DNA of 46,095 bases from Robinsoniella sp. (lineage in GTDB: Bacteria; Bacillota; Clostridia; Lachnospirales; Lachnospiraceae). This document shows positions 34,662 through 41,140 of the stretch, one piece after another. The translations under genes and the position numbers were made by a program. The notes under the pieces are model-generated. The model was not told the DNA's origin. It made no database searches and was given only the letters and a program-made list of their open reading frames with translations. Each line of letters opens with the position of its first letter. The first letter of the stretch is position 1. The stretch lies in the NCBI GenBank assembly GCA_022788205.1, contig JALEVQ010000016.1, positions 1-46,095 of the forward strand, written 5' to 3'.

Positions 34662-35231
34662 TCATCGATTTTCCGCAATCATGTTCAGAAAATACGTGTG
34701 AACCTCCAAACAATCTGTCACTTCCGGGTGAAATGCCGTCACCAGCTGATTTCCCTGGCGCGCCGCAACGATCTTTCCATCTGCCTGCGCAAGAATCTCT
34801 GTATCATCATACACATTTTCAATGTAAGGTGCGCGTATGAAGGACATCGGTATTCTGCCGATTCCTTTAAATTCCTGTTCCGTACAAAAACTGCCCAGCT
34901 GTCTGCCGTAAGCATTCCTTTTTACCCGGATACTCATTGTGCCGAAATAGGATGGATTGTTTTCGACCTCTTTTGCAAGAAGAATCAGACCTGCACACGT
35001 TCCAAACACTGGAAGTCCAGACCGAATTTTCTTCTGAATACTCTCAAACATTTCTAATTCATAGAGAAGCTTGCCCATCACTGTGCTCTCTCCCCCCGGT
35101 AAAATCAGCCCGTCAAATGGTCGCTCCAAATCTTTCTTTTGGCGGATCTCAAAATAGTCTGCCCCTAATTTTTCCAGCATAGATTCGTGTTCCACAAAGG
35201 CTCCCTGTAAAGCCAAAACTCCTACTGTCAT
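34662..35231 (-). CDS. pdxT: Pyridoxal 5'-phosphate synthase glutaminase subunit
   Basis: 189 aa class I glutaminase. The catalytic triad is C79 (FGTCAG), H168 and E170 (AFHPEV); the oxyanion/glutamine region is LILPGGEST. It supplies ammonia to PdxS. The ATG follows the pdxS stop by one base, the usual coupling of this pair. The length is as in Bacillus PdxT. Confidence 0.97.
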   Translation of the reverse strand: MTVGVLALQGAFVEHESMLEKLGADYFEIRQKKDLERPFDGLILPGGESTVMGKLLYELEMFESIQKKIRSGLPVFGTCAGLILLAKEVENNPSYFGTMSIRVKRNAYGRQLGSFCTEQEFKGIGRIPMSFIRAPYIENVYDDTEILAQADGKIVAARQGNQLVTAFHPEVTDCLEVHTYFLNMIAENR

Positions 35232-35232
35232 C

Positions 35233-36108
35233 CTATTTTCCCCGCTCTGCCATCAGAAGTTCTATTTCCTGCTCATTGATTCCGACCATCGCTTCCCCTA
35301 AATCCTCTGAAAGTTCTGCGATGAGTTTTGCATCCGTATAATTTGTGACTGCCTTGACAATCGCTGCCGCACGCTTTGCCGGGTTTCCTGACTTGAAGAT
35401 TCCGGATCCGACAAACACACCTTCTGCTCCCAACTGCATCATCAGCGCAGCGTCCGCCGGCGTTGCCACTCCGCCTGCCGCAAAATTTACCACTGGAAGT
35501 CTGCCATGATCATGGACATACTGAAGTAAATCAACCGGAACCTGCAATTGTTTGGCTGCCTCAAAAATTTCATCTGAGCGTAAGTTCTGCACTCTGCGTA
35601 TCTCTGCATTCATCGCTCTCATATGGCGAACTGCCTGAACCACATCCCCTGTTCCCGGCTCACCTTTTGTTCTGATCATAGATGCTCCCTCGGCAATGCG
35701 TCTCAGCGCTTCCCCGAGATCACGCGCCCCACATACAAAAGGAACTTTGAACTCATGTTTATTGATGTGATAGACATCATCTGCCGGAGACAACACTTCG
35801 CTTTCATCGATATAATCAATTTCAATTGCCTCTAAGATCTGAGCCTCGACAAAATGTCCGATACGGCACTTTGCCATTACAGGGATAGAAACCGCCTCCT
35901 GTATTCCTTTGATCATCTTCGGATCACTCATTCTCGAGACGCCCCCTGCCGCACGGATATCTGCCGGAATACGCTCCAGCGCCATGACTGCACATGCACC
36001 TGCTGCCTCTGCAATTTTTGCCTGCTCTGGCGTCGTCACATCCATAATCACACCGCCTTTGAGCATCTGCGCCAGCTGTTTATTCAACTCATATCTTTTA
36101 TCTTCCAT
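35233..36108 (-). CDS. pdxS: Pyridoxal 5'-phosphate synthase lyase subunit
   Basis: 291 aa TIM-barrel synthase that builds PLP from ribose 5-phosphate, glyceraldehyde 3-phosphate and ammonia. Visible catalytic residues: D23 (MDVTTPEQA), K80 (VMAKCRIGH) and K148 ([11 protein letters not shown]). Start ATG with AGGTAGGAAAAACGG. A TATAAT at 36144-36149 (minus strand) is a likely -10 with a poor -35, so an activator may be needed. No MocR/PdxR regulator is in the window. Confidence 0.97.
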   Translation of the reverse strand: MEDKRYELNKQLAQMLKGGVIMDVTTPEQAKIAEAAGACAVMALERIPADIRAAGGVSRMSDPKMIKGIQEAVSIPVMAKCRIGHFVEAQILEAIEIDYIDESEVLSPADDVYHINKHEFKVPFVCGARDLGEALRRIAEGASMIRTKGEPGTGDVVQAVRHMRAMNAEIRRVQNLRSDEIFEAAKQLQVPVDLLQYVHDHGRLPVVNFAAGGVATPADAALMMQLGAEGVFVGSGIFKSGNPAKRAAAIVKAVTNYTDAKLIAELSEDLGEAMVGINEQEIELLMAERGK

Positions 36109-36304
36109 CCGTTTTTCCTACCTTTCATATATATATAATAGATATTATACATAGAATTGTCTTCTTTTTAAGATCCAATTCTAATATTTTTTTCCATGTC
36201 AGTTTTTCTTTTTTCTTTCAGCTCTGCATATCTATTTCCAATACAAAAGGCGGATTCCAGACTTTTCACGGCTAAAAATCTATACCACCAAGCGCACTAC
36301 ACCG

Positions 36305-36357
36305 CAAAAACAGAGCGACCGTCAAAGTAGCTTCTTTCACTACTTTGGCAATCGCTC
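36305..36357 (-). terminator. Terminator after tannase-like gene
   Basis: GAGCGA + CAAAGTAG (36313-36330) pair with CTACTTTG + TCGCTC (36340-36357), leaving a small internal loop. On the minus strand TTTTT follows. It lies 35 bp past the stop. Confidence 0.8.
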
Positions 36358-36390
36358 CGTTGTCATGCGCCGGTCATGTCGCACGTAAGT

Positions 36391-38190
36391 TTACTGGCAA
36401 ATGCTGTTGATCCACTCAGTCAGTGTACCTGTTGTAGTTCCCTCGTTGGAACCGTGTGTCATAGCCCATACCAGAGAATAATCTACATCCAAACCGTTCA
36501 TCGCTGCTGCCAGACAGATATCATAGGCAATCGTAAAGGAAGTATGCTCATCTGCCGTGCCATTTCTTGTTCTCCAGTGCTGTGCCGGTGTGGAATCCTG
36601 AAGTCCTGCCGCGTCATCCAGCAGAATATGAGTTGCGTTCATCAGTGACACCTGATTTGCTACATAAGCAGCCTCTTCACTTTCCAGGACAAATGCAATA
36701 TATTCATCCACATCTGCCGCCTCAAATCCATCCAACGCCTGATATTTATCATAATGATCCTTCAGAACCTGAGCTACTGATGTAGAGAAATGAACTCCGG
36801 CCTGATCTGCATATCCAAAGCTGTCTCCCTCACCGGCAGCGTAGAATGTATCAAAGGAAGGAATATCTTTATTTCTCTTTTCTGCCAGACTCTGCGTAAT
36901 AGTCTCTCCCGTTTCACGATTTGCTACAGCAGTAAAGATCGGAGCCTGGATAAATTCATCGAGGTCATTGATCGTAAAGCTTCCGTCCTCATTCTCCGTC
37001 AGCCACGGGTTCTCATCACTGTTTGTCTCAAGCATCGTCTGAACCAATTCTGCTGCCGCATCTGCATCCATAGCTGCCAGATATGCCTCCAGCGCACTTG
37101 CCATATTCTTCAAGATTGCATCATAATAAGATCCAGAGCGCGGATCGAGAGTGCCATCTTCCTTCTCATCGAAGGTCAGCGCATTTCCTTCAAAATCTAC
37201 AAGGTTCAGGCTGTTGATATAAGTACAGAATGCATATCCGAGATCCTTCTGAAGCTCCATCTGGAACTCTGTGAATTCAAAACTTTCACCGGAACTCTGC
37301 GGAGTACTGTTGTCTGTAAAACCAGCGGTATCGTCATTCATGTGCATCCATGCAAAAGCCATATCTGCATTTTCAATATCTGCGATCGGGCAGAAACACT
37401 GGCATCCAAAGACAGAATCCTCATACTCGCTGGAATAGGTATCTGTCGCCTCATCGTAGGTGACACCTACAGCACCTGCTGCATACAGATATGGATAATA
37501 CTCTTCCATATTTCCAGAAGCACCGAGAACAGAACTCATCTCTCCGCCTCCGGACGTTCCTTCAGAAAAGATGCGATCCTTATCGCCCGGGATGACATCA
37601 GCATTTGCTCTCACAAACATTAAACCAGCTTTCAGATCAGCAACTGCCGTAGGTGCTTTTCCATAATTTTCGTAATCTTCACCTACTGTTCCGCCGTTTG
37701 TATCATTTCTGCTTCTTGCGCCACAGCTGATGTATACAAACCCGTTCTCCGTGTATCCTTTTACGCCACGCCATCCGCCTGGGGCAAAAGGTGTGCTGGA
37801 ATTCCAGCCACTGCACTCGTTATTAAAGATGATCGGAGCGCTGTCTGCCGAATACCCGTTGATTTCAGCTTCTTTATCAATTCCTGTCACTGCACCGTCC
37901 TCAACCGTAAAATAGCCAGCCGGCACCACAATGTTCATGTACTGATACTGCGGGGAAGTAATGTTCTTCTCATATGCCACATAACGCAGTATATAGTAAT
38001 CCGTGTTTCCATCGGTATCCTCATCGATGGCTTCCCAACTGTACACACCGTTCTCAATCGCCACGGCGAGATCCAGTTCCACATTCTCCGGATCTGCCAC
38101 TCCTGCCACATCCTCTCCCAATGCAAATGCTGTCATAGGCGAAATACACATTGCTGCACAGATCGTTGCTGCCAAAATTTTTCTTTTCAT
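36391..38190 (-). CDS. Secreted alpha/beta-hydrolase, tannase (subtype B)/feruloyl-esterase-like
   Basis: 599 aa with signal peptide MKRKILAATICAAMCISPMTAFA. Nucleophile elbow SEGTSGGGEMSSVLGASGN (Gly-x-Ser-x-Gly); oxyanion region FNNECSGWNSSTPFAPGGWRGV. The catalytic His is likely in YSLVWAMTHGSNEG near the C-terminus. Large insertions between strands fit the lid domain of bacterial subtype B tannases (about 470-600 aa). It probably releases gallate or related phenolic acids from esters outside the cell. A start ATG with AGGAGGGTCAAC and flanking terminators suggest a single-gene unit. The substrate remains an inference. Confidence 0.75.
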   Translation of the reverse strand: MKRKILAATICAAMCISPMTAFALGEDVAGVADPENVELDLAVAIENGVYSWEAIDEDTDGNTDYYILRYVAYEKNITSPQYQYMNIVVPAGYFTVEDGAVTGIDKEAEINGYSADSAPIIFNNECSGWNSSTPFAPGGWRGVKGYTENGFVYISCGARSRNDTNGGTVGEDYENYGKAPTAVADLKAGLMFVRANADVIPGDKDRIFSEGTSGGGEMSSVLGASGNMEEYYPYLYAAGAVGVTYDEATDTYSSEYEDSVFGCQCFCPIADIENADMAFAWMHMNDDTAGFTDNSTPQSSGESFEFTEFQMELQKDLGYAFCTYINSLNLVDFEGNALTFDEKEDGTLDPRSGSYYDAILKNMASALEAYLAAMDADAAAELVQTMLETNSDENPWLTENEDGSFTINDLDEFIQAPIFTAVANRETGETITQSLAEKRNKDIPSFDTFYAAGEGDSFGYADQAGVHFSTSVAQVLKDHYDKYQALDGFEAADVDEYIAFVLESEEAAYVANQVSLMNATHILLDDAAGLQDSTPAQHWRTRNGTADEHTSFTIAYDICLAAAMNGLDVDYSLVWAMTHGSNEGTTTGTLTEWINSICQ

Positions 38191-38609
38191 GTTGACCCTC
38201 CTGATATGAAATTATTTTTGAGCTAGTTGTAGAATATCAAAACATCCCGTTTTTTGTAAGATTTCATTTTTGCTATTCCGGACTGCAATCTTGACAAAAT
38301 ATATTTCTAAAAATATATACTCTACAAATTTCAAGGCTGATCAATTTCGCATAAACATCTTTTTTCTCAGTCTATTTTACGCTTTATATTGCCTTTCAGC
38401 TGCTGCGTCGCCTGGATGATCATAGACAGTGCCTTGCTTAGCGTAACTATACAAACTTTATTTATATTTTTCTTTTAAACAATAAGCCTGCAAACAAAAA
38501 GATAATAAAAAATAAAAGTACTTGCCCTTTCACAGAATAGTATCGTGAATGTCGATTCCGTTATCGGAACATATGCCGTCTACCTCCACATTCTGACTAT
38601 CCGGTTTAC
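38191..38609. other. Intergenic region upstream of tannase-like gene
   Basis: About 420 bp, AT-rich, without a credible gene. It should hold the minus-strand promoter of the tannase-like gene (AT-rich run near 38290-38330). On the minus strand 38524-38606 reads as a short coherent peptide (GKPDSQNVEVDGICSDNGID...) without a start, perhaps a gene remnant. Confidence 0.5.
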
Positions 38610-38656
38610 CGTAAAAGGGCGCATTCGGCATGTATTCAAACATGCCAAATGCGCCC
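38610..38656 (-). terminator. Terminator after DUF2828 gene
   Basis: GGGCGCATT-C-GGCATGT (38617-38633) pairs with ACATGCC-A-AATGCGCCC (38640-38656). On the minus strand TTTT follows. It is 65 bp past the stop and closes the RNA-array/DUF2828 unit. Confidence 0.85.
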
Positions 38657-38720
38657 ACAGATTTCTCTCTATAGCATTGTGCCATTTATGGTACATGAAC
38701 CTTTCGATTGCTTACAGTTC

Positions 38721-40199
38721 TTATGCCCTGATTGGTGCATATCTTTCTGCTCCAAGAATACTCATCATATAGTCATATGGATTCAGTTTATCCTCCATCA
38801 CCATAGAAAATACTCTTGGCGATGCACCGCTAACCAGCATAACACCCTGCTCATTCATCTCTACAGGCTGTTGCTCATTACGGCTCTGCACATTCCAGAA
38901 CACTACCTTCGGCAGTTTATAGCCATGTGCTTCGTAGAGTCGTTTTGCATACTCAAAATTGCTGAGAGATGCATCTCTGGTACAATAGTTAAATTCCATA
39001 TCAGAGATAAAATATAGTGTTTCCGGAAGCTCGCTCTGCGGCAAGTGATTTTTAACTGCCGACGCAAGAACAAGCTCAAATACCTTCTGGATATTCGTAT
39101 CTGCAACCTCATTATAGGACCGGCAATAACGAACTTTATCTACCAGATCCTCACCCTGGATCTCGACCAGTCGTGGGGTAGTGGAGAATGTGATGAAATG
39201 GTTATGAAATGCACCCGAATTATGCTCCGCGAAATAGATGCCAAGCGAAAGTGCCACCTCACCAGGTCTTGGATTGCCATAACAATACATGGAACCAGAG
39301 CCATCTACAACTGCCAGCGCATTACGACCATCCGTAAAATCCTCCAGAGCATTCCATGTAACATTCAGGCTGTTTTTTTCTGCTTCTGTGCCATTAAAAT
39401 TGATTGCCTGACGAATCAGATCATACGGCATCAAAGTACCGGTATGTATAGAAGCCTCTCCTTTACTTACTTTTGTGATGTAAGAGACATATCGCTCCTC
39501 ATCATTTCGGATAAACGCTCTGCGATATTTAAACATTGCCTTTGCCGGCTGTTTTTCATAATCAAAAGTATAATCTTTCTCGCGCAGGCTGTTCTCTAAA
39601 ATACGAATATAAGCGCGCAGAGAAGAAAGCATTTTTCGGTATTGTTCATCTGTCATGCCCAGCATCTTTGCGATTCTCTTTGCCCGATGAATCGTCTCCG
39701 CATTTGAAGCATTCACAGAAGGCAGCCATTTTGCCATAAGAGAAACCGGCTGATTCTGTCTCATAAGTTCTATATCCTGTCTCAGTGTCTCGTCTATGTA
39801 GTTTATTACTGAATCCTCACATGGTGTTTCCAGCAGAATCATTAAATCATCGAACCGACCATACTCTGCTACCTGCGGAATATTCTTAATAACACTGTCT
39901 CTCTGCTCAAATGCCATCCATTTTAAGATAACCCGAAATACACGGCGCTCGCCCAGACCGCCACGAATATCGCGAGCATAAAATAGCAGTTTCATCGCTG
40001 TATCACGATCCTCGGCCCAAGCTCTCACAAATCGGCGGATGATTTCTGCATCCTCTGCGCTGCGAAGTGCACCGATGGTAGCAAATAAATCCAATGTTGA
40101 TGCTCCTGTAGTTTTTGGCGTTACAGCGCCATTTTCTGTCATAGTTTGGTTTGACTCTTTCTTTAATGCCTGAAGCATAGAAATATTCATGTTTTGCAT
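38721..40199 (-). CDS. DUF2828 family protein: helical N-domain plus vWA (Ro60/TROVE-like architecture)
   Basis: 492 aa, cytosolic. Residues about 30-290 are alpha-helical with DUF2828 landmarks: FYARDIRGGLGERRVFR (73-89), VAEYGRFDDLM, LMAKWLPSVNAS, EQYRKMLSSLRAYIRILENSL and a basic KAMFKYRRAFIRNDEERY. Residues about 290-480 are a von Willebrand A domain with intact MIDAS D299-x-S301-x-S303 (VVDGSGSM). This order of helical-repeat domain then vWA is that of Ro60/Rsr, which bind Y RNAs and misfolded RNA; direct homology is suggested but not proven. Start ATG with GAGGAGGATGATTTT. Directly upstream, same strand, lie seven tRNA-related RNAs, the last ending 35 nt before the ATG. A role as an RNA-binding partner of these RNAs is my inference. 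Confidence 0.85.
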   Translation of the reverse strand: MQNMNISMLQALKKESNQTMTENGAVTPKTTGASTLDLFATIGALRSAEDAEIIRRFVRAWAEDRDTAMKLLFYARDIRGGLGERRVFRVILKWMAFEQRDSVIKNIPQVAEYGRFDDLMILLETPCEDSVINYIDETLRQDIELMRQNQPVSLMAKWLPSVNASNAETIHRAKRIAKMLGMTDEQYRKMLSSLRAYIRILENSLREKDYTFDYEKQPAKAMFKYRRAFIRNDEERYVSYITKVSKGEASIHTGTLMPYDLIRQAINFNGTEAEKNSLNVTWNALEDFTDGRNALAVVDGSGSMYCYGNPRPGEVALSLGIYFAEHNSGAFHNHFITFSTTPRLVEIQGEDLVDKVRYCRSYNEVADTNIQKVFELVLASAVKNHLPQSELPETLYFISDMEFNYCTRDASLSNFEYAKRLYEAHGYKLPKVVFWNVQSRNEQQPVEMNEQGVMLVSGASPRVFSMVMEDKLNPYDYMMSILGAERYAPIRA

Positions 40200-40234
40200 A
40201 AAATCATCCTCCTCTCATATAGTCTGCAAAACAC

Positions 40235-40333
40235 AAGGCACGTTTTCTTGCAGGAGCACCCATGCTGATGTTGGAATCGAACCAACTCCTAAAATACTGG
40301 ACGTATTCGCCTTATAATTGCTGTACGTGCCTT
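40235..40333 (-). ncRNA. Y-RNA-like RNA 3: terminal stem, ACAGCAA motif, T-arm, no D arm
   Basis: 99 nt. Its ends pair over 9 bp: AAGGCACGT (40325-40333) with ACGTGCCTT (40235-40243). ACAGCAA follows the first strand, exactly as in the other two RNAs of this type. Inside are a hairpin AATAC-GTCCA-GTATT, a T-arm GTTGG-TTCGATT-CCAAC and a small hairpin AGCA-TGGG-TGCT in the place of a closed acceptor. AGGAG could pair with CTCCT. No D arm is visible, so it is a reduced version. It lies 35 nt upstream of the DUF2828 ATG and could affect its translation. Confidence 0.7.
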
Positions 40334-40340
40334 TTCATAC

Positions 40341-40461
40341 AAAGCGCATTTTTCACATTACCTGCTCTTCCTATTAAGCTAAGAGATCCGAAGATCTCTG
40401 CAGGACTCGAACCTGCACCCGGGGATTAAGAGTCCTTGTTATTCATTGCTGTATGCGCTTT
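40341..40461 (-). ncRNA. Circularly permuted tRNA-like (Y-RNA-like) RNA 2
   Basis: 121 nt. Terminal 9-bp stem AAAGCGCAT (40453-40461) / ATGCGCTTT (40341-40349), then ACAGCAA. The order inside is permuted. First comes an anticodon-arm-like hairpin GGA-CTCTTAA-TCC (loop as in tRNA-Lys CUU). Next is a T-arm GCAGG-TTCGAGT-CCTGC, then an acceptor stem closed by a UUCG tetraloop (AGAGATC-TTCG-GATCTCT). Last comes a D arm GCTT-AATAGGAA-GAGC. The acceptor therefore cannot be charged in this form. It starts three bases after the preceding tRNA-like element ends, so processing of that element could release it. Confidence 0.8.
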
Positions 40462-40464
40462 TAG

Positions 40465-40537
40465 CAGTCCCTGCGAGACTCGAACTCGCTTCTCCACCTT
40501 GAAAGAGTGGTGACCTTTCCGATTAGTCGAAGGAACC
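40465..40537 (-). tRNA. Linear tRNA-Glu(UUC)-like element without CCA
   Basis: 73 nt cloverleaf. The acceptor is GGTTCCT/AGGGACT (7 bp, two G-U) and the D arm GACT-AATCGGAAA-GGTC. The anticodon arm is CCACT-CTTTCAA-GGTGG (U33 present, anticodon UUC) and the T arm GCGAG-TTCGAGT-CTCGC. Discriminator G; the next bases are CTA rather than CCA. The fold is good enough for a scanner to call tRNA-Glu, but its place between Y-RNA-like units and the missing CCA make an ordinary decoding role doubtful. Confidence 0.7.
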
Positions 40538-40548
40538 ATTCATTTTAG

Positions 40549-40622
40549 CGACTCCAGTGGGATTTGAACCCACGATCTCCTGATAGACAGTCAGGCGCTT
40601 TGAGCCTCTAAGCTATGGAGCC
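40549..40622 (-). tRNA. Linear tRNA-Asp(GUC)-like element without CCA
   Basis: 74 nt cloverleaf, the best folded of the array. The acceptor is GGCTCCA/TGGAGTC and the D arm GCTT-AGAGGCTCA-AAGC. The anticodon arm is CCTGA-CTGTCTA-TCAGG (anticodon GUC, but U at position 37 where tRNAs carry a purine) and the T arm GTGGG-TTCAAAT-CCCAC. Discriminator G, followed by CTA instead of CCA, as in the neighbouring Glu-like element. It begins six bases after permuted RNA 1 ends. Confidence 0.75.
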
Positions 40623-40628
40623 CTGTAC

Positions 40629-40738
40629 AAAGCACTTCTTTTTGGGGTACTGTCTTTACCGCTTGACCAAGTTGTATACACAACTACAGGATTCGAACCT
40701 GTGATTGCACCATGGACCTATTTTGCTGTAAGTGCTTT
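40629..40738 (-). ncRNA. Circularly permuted tRNA-like (Y-RNA-like) RNA 1
   Basis: 110 nt. Terminal 9-bp stem AAAGCACTT (40730-40738) / AAGTGCTTT (40629-40637), then ACAGCAA in an internal loop. Reading on: the 3' strand of an anticodon-like stem (GGTGC) and a T-arm ACAGG-TTCGAAT-CCTGT. Next is an acceptor closed by a tetraloop, AGTTGT-GTAT-ACAACT, then a D arm GTC-AAGCGGTAAA-GAC with the typical GG, and last the 5' strand of the anticodon-like stem (GTACC). The 3' half of a tRNA thus precedes the 5' half, and the RNA ends emerge where the anticodon loop would be. This is the topology of bacterial YrlA-type Y RNAs, which mimic tRNA at the end opposite the Ro-binding stem. Confidence 0.85.
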
Positions 40739-40740
40739 AA

Positions 40741-40821
40741 ATCTTTCTGAGGGATTTGAACCCATATCGTATTTCCTGTTTTGAAACCAAATTTCTCATA
40801 CCATTTTGGATGGAAAAAAGA
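40741..40821 (-). ncRNA. Degenerate linear tRNA-like element
   Basis: 81 nt. The acceptor-like stem TCTTTTT/AGAAAGA (7 bp, one G-U) and a T-loop TTCAAAT on a GGG/CCC stem are clear. The middle fits a D-like stem CCAAA/TTTGG and an anticodon-like hairpin TTTC-AAAACAG-GAAA that lacks U33, so it should not decode. An alternative fold exposes a loop TTTCAAA (UCA). No CCA. It ends two bases before permuted RNA 1, and may act as a processing guide. Confidence 0.5.
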
Positions 40822-40824
40822 TCA

Positions 40825-40896
40825 TAACTCCCACGGGACTCGAACCCGTATTTCCAGATTGAGAATCTGGTATCACTTCCTTTAGATCAGGGAGCC
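40825..40896 (-). tRNA. Linear tRNA-Glu(CUC)-like element without CCA
   Basis: 72 nt cloverleaf opening the array. The acceptor is GGCTCCC/GGGAGTT (two G-U at the end) and the D arm is short, ATC-TAAAGGAAGT-GAT. The anticodon arm is CCAGA-TTCTCAA-TCTGG (anticodon CUC) and the T arm ACGGG-TTCGAGT-CCCGT. Discriminator A, followed by TGAT, not CCA. It would be read as a tRNA-Glu gene, but the 3-bp D stem and its setting suggest a tRNA-derived element. Confidence 0.7.
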
Positions 40897-40903
40897 ATTT
40901 CGT

Positions 40904-40959
40904 ATCAGATGATTTGCTTTTTTCTTGTCTTTTCTTGTTTTTCTCTTGCTTCATCTGAT
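40904..40959. promoter_or_regulatory. Inverted repeat just upstream of the RNA array
   Basis: ATCAGATGA (40904-40912) and its exact complement TCATCTGAT (40951-40959) enclose 38 nt that are purine-rich on the minus strand. It lies 8 bp before the first tRNA-like element; it may be an RNA leader hairpin or a protein-binding site. Confidence 0.4.
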
Positions 40960-41083
40960 GGTCTTATCATAACGCATATCTCACATAGAATCCCGGAAAA
41001 AAAGTTGCGAAATCTAATATTTTTATCACTTGAATGTGTTCTTTGCGATATTGAAATAGCTTCGCCAAAAAAATATTTGCTTA

Positions 41084-41100
41084 TTAACACGGCGTGTTAA
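41084..41100. promoter_or_regulatory. Operator-like palindrome TTAACACG-G-CGTGTTAA
   Basis: Perfect 8-bp arms around a single G. It sits directly behind the T-run of the small membrane protein gene's terminator and about 190 bp before the RNA array on the same strand, so it is placed to control the array promoter. I see no clear -35/-10 pair next to it. Confidence 0.5.
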
Positions 41101-41131
41101 AAAAGGGCTGTCGTTTCAATTGGACAGCCTC
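41099..41131 (-). terminator. Terminator after small membrane protein gene
   Basis: GGCTGTC (41106-41112) and GACAGCC (41123-41129), followed on the minus strand by six T. It lies 10 bp past the stop of the 99-aa gene and separates it from the RNA array. Confidence 0.8.
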
Positions 41132-41140
41132 TTCATACCA

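Noticed and set aside
36790-37623. 277-codon plus-strand frame antisense to the tannase-like gene
   Set aside because: Fully inside a well-supported secreted esterase gene on the opposite strand; Ile/Cys/Arg-rich shadow with no start signal.
40235-40896. Reading the whole block as an ordinary tRNA operon or phage tRNA cluster
   Set aside because: Three of seven units have T-arm/acceptor/D-arm in permuted order or reduced form with conserved terminal stems and ACAGCAA, none encodes CCA, and no phage genes are nearby.
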